In this document: piece after piece, positions 1 to 5,200 of the stretch | Position numbering within the stretch: position 1 is the stretch's first letter | How the letters are laid out: the number at the start of each line of letters is the position of its first letter | DNA from: Thermoprotei archaeon ex4572_64 | GTDB lineage: Archaea; Thermoproteota; Thermoprotei; Thermoproteales; Thermocladiaceae | Direction of reading: 5' to 3' | Assembly: GCA_002254895.1 (NCBI GenBank) | Contig: NJDF01000023.1 | Span: 1 to 5,640 of the forward strand | DNA length: 5,640 nucleotides | Program-made: the position numbers and the translations under genes | The notes under the pieces: generated by a model | What the model saw: the letters and a program-made list of their open reading frames with translations, nothing else | Database searches by the model: none | What the model was told of the DNA's origin: nothing

Positions 1-242
1 ACTAAAGCTTCTCCTGCTCTTCCAACTTCTTGTAAAGTTGTATTAGATGTTATTGTTAATTCATCAAAAGTAGGTGTACTGAATACAGTTACATTTTGGT
101 CTATGTATGAATGGTCTGAACCATCGCTTGTCATGTGAGTCTTTGAAGGTATGATGTTATTTTGTGTCATATCTTCCCATTCTGTTGTTGATATAGTATC
201 ACTTGTTGTTAATCCTGTATCATCCCAATTTCTTTCTGCCAT
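1..242 (-). CDS. Tail fibre-like protein, N-terminal part, runs off the window
   Basis: Eighty codons are visible from ATG 242-240, and the frame stays open to the window edge. The N terminus reads MAERNWDDTGLTTSDTISTT. After it comes THMTSDGSDHSYIDQNVTVF, then STPTFDELTITSNTTLQEVG. A 'DGSDHsyIDQ-V' segment followed by a 'TPTF-eLtit' repeat-like strand is a common lead-in of modular phage fibre and appendage proteins, often ahead of a repetitive shaft. This is recognition of style, not a search result. The gene probably encodes a host-contacting fibre or its tail-attachment end; the receptor-binding part would lie beyond the window. The ribosome site is AAGG (255-252), 9 bases before the start, overlapping the preceding stop codon, so translation is probably linked to that gene. 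Confidence 0.6.
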   Translation of the reverse strand, partial: MAERNWDDTGLTTSDTISTTEWEDMTQNNIIPSKTHMTSDGSDHSYIDQNVTVFSTPTFDELTITSNTTLQEVGRAGEAL

Positions 243-253
243 TTTTATTTACC

Positions 254-601
254 TTATGATTCGTATGTGAATACTATTTCATCCCCTTCTGCTATCTCAT
301 TGAATGTCAATGGAAAACTTACTGGAAGTGAAAATGCGTTTATTGCTGTTGCGTAACCACCGTCTATAAGTAAAATAGGGCTATCTACTATACCTTGAGT
401 CGGATGGTCTATTATAAAACTATCTGTCTTATATAATTTCTTTGTACCTGTTACCTTTAAGTTAACTGTAATCTTTTCTGTATTAGTCATTAACATGGAC
501 TGATTAGGGTCATCTGCTATAAAGTCTTGTTCGATTCTAGCCTGAGCATTAACTGAACCTGCTATAATTTTACCTAACTCTTCTGCTGCACTTAATCCCA
601 T
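254..601 (-). CDS. Unknown small virion-module protein
   Basis: I do not recognise this 115-residue protein. It begins with a short helix, GLSAAEELGKIIAG. A beta-rich body follows with strands EKITVNLKVTGTKKLYKT (42-59) and ILLIDGGYATAINAFSLPVS (76-95), and a closing acidic strand EGDEIVFTYES. It has no signal peptide, membrane segment, cysteine or catalytic motif that I can see. Its position among tail tip genes and its beta content suggest a structural tip or decoration component, but that is inference only. The chosen start is ATG 601 because the AGAGGTG ribosome site sits 6 bases before it. A GTG at 610 would add three residues but overlaps that site. Its TAA stop (256-254) forms part of the next gene's ribosome site. 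Confidence 0.6.
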   Translation of the reverse strand: MGLSAAEELGKIIAGSVNAQARIEQDFIADDPNQSMLMTNTEKITVNLKVTGTKKLYKTDSFIIDHPTQGIVDSPILLIDGGYATAINAFSLPVSFPLTFNEIAEGDEIVFTYES

Positions 602-607
602 CACCAA

Positions 608-614
608 CACCTCT
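608..614 (-). promoter_or_regulatory. Shine-Dalgarno site that fixes the 601 start
   Basis: AGAGGTG (614-608), one of the strongest ribosome sites in the window, lies 6 bases before ATG 601-599. It overlaps the upstream in-frame GTG at 610, which therefore cannot be the normal start. Confidence 0.75.
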
Positions 615-649
615 TCGAGTTGTCGGCTTCATTCACTTCGTTCATTCTT

Positions 650-1009
650 CTATCCTCTGCTAACTGTTATTTCCCAATCAACCTCTAAGTCAAAGTCATC
701 TGTATGTAAAAAGTTAGCTACACTTGAAGTTGCCATTAAAGTACCACCTTCACTTGTGAATAAACCTAAAGTGTTAAGATAATCTCCTGTTGGACTTATA
801 ACTGATGTCCCACTTCTTACGCCAGTAAATTTTGTTACATTAGTTGTTCGACTGTTAGTTGTATCATCTGAATCTAAAATACCTGTTATGTTAGTAGCTG
901 TTGGTGATAATGTTTGTACATCCTCACTGAAAGCCATACTACTAGGCATTGTCATTCCTTCTCCATTTAATGCTCCTGCTAAAGCATTAATCATATTATC
1001 ATTAATCAT
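650..1009 (-). CDS. Small tail appendage / fibre-type structural protein
   Basis: This 119-residue protein of unknown exact role lies between hub and fibre-like genes. It starts with a short helix (NMINALAGALNG). The rest is Thr/Ser-rich beta sequence with few charges until the end. The pattern LNTLGLFTSEGGTLMATSSV (78-97), followed by FLHTDDFDLEVDWEITV (100-116), resembles the ending of short phage tail-fibre or baseplate-associated proteins. In those, an 'e-GLF...GTL-ar' turn precedes a final strand of the type 'd-eL-v-w-iTv'. That likeness is from memory of such proteins and not from a search. It probably forms a trimeric or peripheral tip component. The gene has its own GGGAGTGA ribosome site and a 31-base spacer after the hub, unlike the tightly coupled genes before it, so it may be translated independently. 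It contains no cysteine. The stop is TAG. Confidence 0.5.
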   Translation of the reverse strand: MINDNMINALAGALNGEGMTMPSSMAFSEDVQTLSPTATNITGILDSDDTTNSRTTNVTKFTGVRSGTSVISPTGDYLNTLGLFTSEGGTLMATSSVANFLHTDDFDLEVDWEITVSRG

Positions 1010-1015
1010 TTCACT

Positions 1016-1023
1016 TCACTCCC
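1016..1023 (-). promoter_or_regulatory. Shine-Dalgarno site deciding the 1009 start
   Basis: GGGAGTGA (1023-1016) lies upstream of ATG 1009-1007, with 9 bases between GGAG and the start. The next in-frame ATG, at 994-992, has no such site, which supports the longer protein. Confidence 0.7.
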
Positions 1024-1040
1024 GTTCGTTACATTCTTGT

Positions 1041-2267
1041 TCATAGTGTTCCCTCATCTTCAACTAAAGTATATCTCTCTGTTGTAGTACTATACTCAGC
1101 ATCTCTTACTCTCATGGCGTTATTACTCTTACCTATCTCTGGAATAGTTACAGATATAACGTCTCCTATATTCCAGTTCTTACCTGGTTGGAATGTTAAT
1201 TCAACTGATAATTTACCATGTTGATGTTCATCTAAATACGCATTACCTGTTCTTATCATAAGGTATTTAGTTTGTTCTATGATAGCTGTATCGTACTCAT
1301 CTAAAGAATCACATGTAACAAAACTACCTTCAGTCATAAAAGGAGCTGCTGCTCTTTCAACTTTACTCTTCCACTTAGTTGTAAATGGAAATGTATCAGG
1401 TACTCCACCATCTAAACCAACTAAGTTATCACCTTCCTTTGCATCAAAAGTTATAATCTTTGGTTTAAAACCATGTTTAACTCTTGATATTGCTCGGTCT
1501 ATTCTAGTTGATATAGGATTACCTTTAGGTGATACATTAGCTTTTATGATAAGGAAATTAACTATACCTTTCATATCTTTACTATTTTTATAAGCTTTAT
1601 ATTCTTCAGTCTCTTTATTAAAAGAGTATGTAACATCTTCTGTTTGTGCTCTCCAAACTAATTGGTTAGCGTTATTTACGTACCAGTAGTAATTAACATC
1701 TTCTGTTATCTTTCTACTACTATATTTTTCAAGTAATACCTTAACACTTTTATTGTACCATCTTTCTCCCATAGGAAAAGCAGTACCATCTGTCTTAACA
1801 TCCTTATTACCTGGGTGCCAAGTAACTCTGAATTTATCATTATAAGCTGCAATATGTTGTAGTGCTTGGTCCAAGAAGTTAGGTATAGTTAAGGAATCTC
1901 CATTAATAAAAGTAATGGCATTCATTAGTGTCTCACTGAAATTATTACCTTCTACTCTAAGTAAGTTAGCTCCTCCATCTTCTTGACCAGGTAATGAAGT
2001 TATAACTCCAACCATCTTAATGTGGTCATCAGTCATGTCTGCTGGTAAGGTATTAACACCATAACGTAATGTGATTTTATCCCCAACTTGGAAATGGTTA
2101 TCAAGTGTATCATTGAAATTAGTTAACTTAAAGGAGAAAGTATCCTTACCTTCACCTAAGTTAGTACGAAGCATTGGGTCATAAAACCCTTCAATGTCTT
2201 CCGTAACCCCAGTCCATACATCATTAACGAATGGGTCTCGAGTTATCTTCCAGTTAACAAAGACCAT
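1041..2267 (-). CDS. Baseplate hub / tail tip protein (gp27- or Tal-like)
   Basis: This 408-residue protein probably forms the tail-tip trimer that closes the tube and carries the tip appendages. Residues 40-110 match the first hub domain pattern: DTFSFKLTNFNDTLDNHFQ, then VGDKITLRYG, KMVGVITSL and LLRVEGNNF. Residues 127-145 form a helix (PNFLDQALQHIAAYN). Residues 165-207 include KVLLEKYSSRKITEDVNYYWYVNNANQLVWR by parts, the 'YY-YV-n-n-LvW' signature seen in hubs. The C-terminal part has LSVELTFQPGKNWNIGDVIS (353-372) and SNNAMRVRDAEYSTTTERYT (381-400), the usual final beta domain with a 'GD-i-v' turn. No peptidase or lysozyme extension is visible, so this would be a bare hub. It has one cysteine, at 319. 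The start is ATG 2267 with AGGAG upstream, and the stop is TGA. The assignment rests on the domain pattern plus position after the tape measure and Dit-like genes. Confidence 0.7.
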   Translation of the reverse strand: MVFVNWKITRDPFVNDVWTGVTEDIEGFYDPMLRTNLGEGKDTFSFKLTNFNDTLDNHFQVGDKITLRYGVNTLPADMTDDHIKMVGVITSLPGQEDGGANLLRVEGNNFSETLMNAITFINGDSLTIPNFLDQALQHIAAYNDKFRVTWHPGNKDVKTDGTAFPMGERWYNKSVKVLLEKYSSRKITEDVNYYWYVNNANQLVWRAQTEDVTYSFNKETEEYKAYKNSKDMKGIVNFLIIKANVSPKGNPISTRIDRAISRVKHGFKPKIITFDAKEGDNLVGLDGGVPDTFPFTTKWKSKVERAAAPFMTEGSFVTCDSLDEYDTAIIEQTKYLMIRTGNAYLDEHQHGKLSVELTFQPGKNWNIGDVISVTIPEIGKSNNAMRVRDAEYSTTTERYTLVEDEGTL

Positions 2268-2268
2268 C

Positions 2269-2712
2269 TTATTTAGTCTCCTGTAATATCATATCACCAA
2301 CTGGCATATAAGCATCAGTTGTATTTGTTGTATTTAAAGGAAAGTTAAAACTTTTAAGTATTACTTTAATACTTGAGGATAAGTCATACCCTTTTAAAGT
2401 CATTTGCTCAGGGTCTTCTGGACCGTAACCAACCTGTAAAGTTAGATAGTTAGTTCCATCATACTGTCTCTTTGCCCATTCAACTAAAACATCTTGAGTT
2501 AAAGCAACTTCACCTGTTCTGAATTTACCAGTGAAGTGTACTCCTTTGATAGCATATAAAGGGTTAGCTACACTTTGTGTTTGTACCTCTACTATATCTC
2601 CACCATTAGCTCTTTGTTTTGCTACTGTTGATACAGTATAACTAGTACTTACTGATGTACCAGGTATAGTATATGTTGTAGCTCCATCTATAATTTTTAT
2701 ATAACTTGTCAT
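2269..2712 (-). CDS. Small tail tip protein, Dit-like by position
   Basis: This 147-residue protein lies between the tape measure and the hub, the usual site of the distal tail protein in siphoviruses or of a small hub-adaptor in other tails. The sequence is mostly beta-type: IKIIDGATTYTIPG at the N terminus, ANPLYAIKGVHFTGKF (49-64), a helix LTQDVLVEWAKRQY (71-84), then NYLTLQVGYG, and strands KVILKSFNFPL (116-126) and PVGDMILQETK at the end. This pattern of strands broken by one helix fits the tube-like fold shared by tube, Dit and related tip proteins. I do not recognise a specific family. The start is ATG 2712, with AGGT 8 bases upstream overlapping the end of the tape measure gene; the junction is TAA-A-ATG. 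Role and name are inferred from gene order. Confidence 0.5.
   Translation of the reverse strand: MTSYIKIIDGATTYTIPGTSVSTSYTVSTVAKQRANGGDIVEVQTQSVANPLYAIKGVHFTGKFRTGEVALTQDVLVEWAKRQYDGTNYLTLQVGYGPEDPEQMTLKGYDLSSSIKVILKSFNFPLNTTNTTDAYMPVGDMILQETK
2278..2282 (-). promoter_or_regulatory. Shine-Dalgarno site for the hub gene, inside the upstream gene
   Basis: AGGAG (2282-2278) ends 10 bases before the ATG at 2267-2265. It lies in the last codons of the Dit-like gene. The hub can therefore recruit ribosomes directly as well as by reinitiation across the TAA-G-ATG junction. Confidence 0.65.
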
Positions 2713-2713
2713 T

Positions 2714-4483
2714 TTAAATACCTGCTAAACTATTAACTTGACTTAACATGTCAGCTAAGTCATTTGTTGTAACATTAATAGATTCTATTGTATAATAATT
2801 TCCTGTTTGCTCTTTATACTCTTTCTCTGCCATCGCCCATTGTTTGTCATTTAAAGTATTTTTATGTCCTACCTCAGCGTCTAGAGATAATAACTTAGAT
2901 AACTGTGTAGGGTTTAACGCATTACTATCCATTAATTTTTTAAAATCTGAATCACTACTAAATAACTGTAAATTATCTGAAAACGTTTTATCTGCATGAT
3001 ACATATTTTCAGTAACTTTATCTAAGTCATCTAAAACTTTACCTATACTTTCATCCCACTTTTTAGCTGTAACCATTTGAGCCGTATAAATCTCCTTAAA
3101 TTCTTTGTTAAAATCAAAATCAAAATAAGTTGAGTCATTTAATGCTGCTTCTTTCTCAGCTGCAAAATCTACTCCCAGTAAACTACCTAAATGTTTTAAA
3201 ATAGGGTCATTTTCCAGTAACGCGTAAATATTTGCTTTTAACCTACCTGAGAAACCATTAGCAAACAGTTCACCTATATATAATCCAGCAGTGTAAAAGA
3301 ATGAAGTTAATATCGCCATTATAGACATTATACTTTGGATAAAAGTATTTTTTTGTACTAATTCTAATCCAACACCAATACCTATTAAATAACCACCTGC
3401 TTTATTCCCTTTAAGAAGCATTCCACCACCTATTGCAAATAAACCAGTTTCTATAGCGTCAATTACTCCTGAGAATACTTTACCACTTTTAAGATTTTCA
3501 ATAGCATCTTTAGCCTTTACAAAAGCAAATCCTATTGATATTATACCAATTCCACTCTGTATAGTGTTTCCTAAACTTGACCAGCTGAAGCTTTTTAAAG
3601 CAGTTGCTTTTGTTTTAACTCCACTTATAGCTAATCCTAGACCAACGAAACCGTCCCATGCTAATTTAGCACTTCCTCCAACGAAGAATATTGTACCAAG
3701 TACTCCCATAGCTATTACGATAGCGGCTGTTAAGTTAGGAAATTCCTCTGCAAGGTCTGCTACTTTATCAATGATAGGGATAAGATAACCGACAACTGGT
3801 TCAAGGGCTGCACCTACAACGAAACCAAGGTACTTCATACTACCTTCCATTAAATCAAATTGAGTTACAGTACCTTCTACTGAGTGTGATATGTCTTGAA
3901 ATGTTTTAGTAGAGGATTTCCATATAGTGTCAAAAGTTTTCTTAAGTGCCATACCAAAGAACATCAGACTCATAGCGTATCCTGCAAAAGGAACAGAGGA
4001 ACCTTTACTAAGTTTATCCATATCTTTCTTAACCATTCTTGTAGCAAGACGGTATCTATCCATAGCCGGTATAGATTTATTAATAGACTTATGTTGAGCT
4101 AGTACTTTGTCAGCAAAATCCTGACCATACTCAGCTTTATTAAGTTTCTTTAAGTCCCCAACAGTTTTCTTTTTAATTTTAATTTTAGCATTTGCAGCGA
4201 CTAATGCCTCTTTATTTTCATCTAAGGAATTAGTAAGTTTCTTTTTTCTCGCAACTGCTCTTTTTCTTATTTCAGCTTTCTCTAAGGATTGCTCTGCCAA
4301 GTATTGACTTTTAGATTGTCCGTTTGGTGCTACGTTACCGGGTACTCTTACTTTAGCCATGTCTCTATTCATACGAGCCATTGTAGTAGCTGTAACTTGT
4401 GAAAGTTTCTTTAAGTTAGCTACTGCACCTTTAATGTTAGCTTCTATGTCTAGTACTACTGATTTATTACTTTTTCCTGTCAT
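2714..4483 (-). CDS. Tail tape measure protein
   Basis: At 589 residues this is the longest gene in the window and directly follows the chaperones. It should set tail length (very roughly 90 nm at about 0.15 nm per residue) and sit inside the tube, possibly entering the host envelope on infection. Residues 1-160 are Lys/Ala-rich and helical, probably coiled-coil (IKGAVANLKKLSQV; AEQSLEKAEIRKRAVARKK). Residues 165-400 hold hydrophobic segments, notably AGYAMSLMFFGMALKKTF (167-184), LGFVVGAALEPVVGYLIPII (219-238), LTAAIVIAMGVLGTIFFVGG (251-270), SGIGIISIGFAFV (310-322), and a Gly-rich stretch near 338-373. Residues 440-560 are soluble and helical. The C terminus, YTIESINVTTNDLADMLSQV, has the strand-then-helix ending common in tape measures. 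I see no lysozyme, peptidase or transglycosylase motif and no cysteine. The protein is short for its class. The ATG follows TAA-G with only a weak AAGAGA upstream. Confidence 0.88.
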   Translation of the reverse strand: MTGKSNKSVVLDIEANIKGAVANLKKLSQVTATTMARMNRDMAKVRVPGNVAPNGQSKSQYLAEQSLEKAEIRKRAVARKKKLTNSLDENKEALVAANAKIKIKKKTVGDLKKLNKAEYGQDFADKVLAQHKSINKSIPAMDRYRLATRMVKKDMDKLSKGSSVPFAGYAMSLMFFGMALKKTFDTIWKSSTKTFQDISHSVEGTVTQFDLMEGSMKYLGFVVGAALEPVVGYLIPIIDKVADLAEEFPNLTAAIVIAMGVLGTIFFVGGSAKLAWDGFVGLGLAISGVKTKATALKSFSWSSLGNTIQSGIGIISIGFAFVKAKDAIENLKSGKVFSGVIDAIETGLFAIGGGMLLKGNKAGGYLIGIGVGLELVQKNTFIQSIMSIMAILTSFFYTAGLYIGELFANGFSGRLKANIYALLENDPILKHLGSLLGVDFAAEKEAALNDSTYFDFDFNKEFKEIYTAQMVTAKKWDESIGKVLDDLDKVTENMYHADKTFSDNLQLFSSDSDFKKLMDSNALNPTQLSKLLSLDAEVGHKNTLNDKQWAMAEKEYKEQTGNYYTIESINVTTNDLADMLSQVNSLAGI

Positions 4484-4484
4484 C

Positions 4485-4724
4485 TTATCTCTTATTTGCT
4501 TTCTTATAAGCTTTTTCCTCTTCTTTCTTTAAGTACTGTTGTGTTTCTACCAAGCTCATTAAATATGGCATTGGTAATTCTTGTATATCTTTAAGTGTCA
4601 TACTAAACTCTGAAGCAAATAAATGATATAAGAATGATAAGTTAGAAGGACCTGTGTCATCCCCCTTACTAACATCATTTAAGAACCCCTGCAAATCTAG
4701 CAAGTTAGGTTCTCCTTGTGTCAT
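4485..4724 (-). CDS. Tail assembly chaperone 2 (gpT-like)
   Basis: This 79-residue protein probably works with chaperone 1 to recruit the tape measure protein. It has a helical core, LSFLYHLFASEFSMTLKDI (about 29-47), followed by ELPMPYLMSLVETQQYLK and a highly charged tail KKEEEKAYKKANKR. A tryptophan- or tyrosine-containing helix, then a 'tl.di.elP..yl..l.e' pattern, then a Lys/Glu tail, is characteristic of the second chaperone or the frameshifted C-terminal extension in many phages. Its ATG follows the upstream stop as TAA-A-ATG and has no Shine-Dalgarno sequence in the preceding 20 bases, so it likely depends on ribosomes that have just finished chaperone 1. Its frame is closed upstream by a TAA at 4745-4743. 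Any frameshift fusion would therefore have to occur within 4742-4726. Confidence 0.68.
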   Translation of the reverse strand: MTQGEPNLLDLQGFLNDVSKGDDTGPSNLSFLYHLFASEFSMTLKDIQELPMPYLMSLVETQQYLKKEEEKAYKKANKR

Positions 4725-4725
4725 T

Positions 4726-5055
4726 TTAAGCTTGTTTATTATTTAAGTTAACTTCCATCAATGGTTCAATTAACTGAAACATGTTCTGTGATACAAAAGC
4801 ATCTAAGATAACTTCATCTTCTTTAGGGTAACTCTTCTTAAAAGTCTCCAAAAGTAATTCAGTCAATAAGTTGATAGCTTCTTCACTGATAGCGTCTAAA
4901 GCTTCATCCTCCTTTTTGTCTTTTGTTTTTGATAACTCCTTAACTAATTTCATTAGTTTACCCATGTACTTGCCACTAAGTGGTAATAGTTCATAAGTTA
5001 TAGGGTTGTCATTATTATCATTTATTGTTACTTTCTTTTTATATATTTCAAACAT
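4726..5055 (-). CDS. Tail assembly chaperone 1 (gpG-like)
   Basis: This is a predicted cytoplasmic assembly factor of 109 residues, usually not kept in the virion. By analogy with lambda gpG it would bind the tape measure protein and hold it for tube polymerisation. Visible features are a short N-terminal strand region (FEIYKKKVT), an ELLPLSGKY segment near residues 22-30, a Lys/Glu-rich linker (about 39-55), and two predicted helices: EEAINLLTELLLETFKKSY and the QNMFQLIEPLMEV region. Acidic, helical, about 110-residue proteins between tube and tape measure genes are typical chaperones. The start is ATG 5055 because of its GAGGA site; a TTG at 5079 would add eight residues. The gene ends in TAA one base before the next ATG. 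Lambda-type systems join the two chaperone frames by a -1 frameshift. No X XXY YYZ slippery heptamer is visible at this junction, and the second gene lies in the +1 frame. Confidence 0.7.
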   Translation of the reverse strand: MFEIYKKKVTINDNNDNPITYELLPLSGKYMGKLMKLVKELSKTKDKKEDEALDAISEEAINLLTELLLETFKKSYPKEDEVILDAFVSQNMFQLIEPLMEVNLNNKQA

Positions 5056-5149
5056 TTTCTTTTCCTCGATTCTAATCAATAAACCTAACCTGCGTTACTT
5101 AATCCATTTAATTCTTCTCGTATATCCATTTCGTTTCATCTCATAATCT
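5056..5149 (-). other. Leader between terminator and first chaperone; possible micro-ORFs, no clear promoter
   Basis: About 95 bases separate the end of the T-tract from the chaperone start. I see no convincing pair of bacterial -35 and -10 boxes and no clear archaeal TATA box. Two overlapping 14-codon frames exist on the minus strand. One starts at ATG 5139 and stops at TAA 5095 (MKRNGYTRRIKWIK). The other starts at ATG 5129 and stops at TAG 5085 (MDIREELNGLSNAG). Neither has a good Shine-Dalgarno sequence, so they may be chance. The leader ends in the strong ribosome site of the chaperone. Confidence 0.4.
5063..5067 (-). promoter_or_regulatory. Shine-Dalgarno site that fixes the chaperone 1 start
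   Basis: GAGGA (5067-5063) lies on the minus strand, with 8 bases between GAGG and the ATG at 5055-5053. It favours this ATG over the in-frame TTG at 5079, which has no comparable site upstream and would place the GAGGA inside the coding sequence. Confidence 0.8.
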
Positions 5150-5188
5150 TAATAAAAAATAAAAAAAAGAGAGTGTATTATTACACTC
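5150..5188 (-). terminator. Intrinsic (hairpin plus T-tract) terminator after the tail tube gene
   Basis: Read on the minus strand, GAGTGTA (5188-5182) pairs perfectly with TACACTC (5177-5171) around a 4-base loop. Next come T and C, then eight T (5168-5161), one A and six more T (5159-5154). The 7-bp stem has only three G-C pairs, so termination is probably partial. It starts 12 bases after the tube gene stop. This placement suggests that most transcripts end after the abundant tube subunit and only a fraction read on into the chaperone and tape measure genes. Confidence 0.8.
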
Positions 5189-5200
5189 AATAACTTAGTC

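Noticed and set aside
602..610. GTG start at 610 for the 115-residue gene
   Set aside because: The AGAGGTG ribosome site overlaps this GTG and is correctly spaced for ATG 601.
602..649. Hairpin or palindromic element in the spacer with repeated TTCATTC
   Set aside because: The TTCATTC copies (628-634, 641-647) are direct repeats. The stretch does not pair with its own complement, so no stem forms.
1279..1593. Plus-strand open frame of 104 codons inside the hub gene
   Set aside because: It is wholly antisense to the hub frame, has low-complexity translation with no domain and no ribosome site, and all neighbouring genes run on the minus strand.
3564..4102. Two plus-strand open frames (3564-3788 and 3896-4102) inside the tape measure gene
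   Set aside because: Both are antisense shadows of a well-supported long gene, with unconvincing translated sequence.
5056..5079. TTG start at 5079 for chaperone 1
   Set aside because: ATG 5055 has a GAGGA site at the right distance. The TTG lacks one and would place that site inside the coding region.
5100..5165. Promoter or archaeal TATA box in the T-rich stretch after the terminator
   Set aside because: The A/T richness is explained by the terminator tract, and no paired -35/-10 boxes or defined TATA/BRE arrangement is visible.
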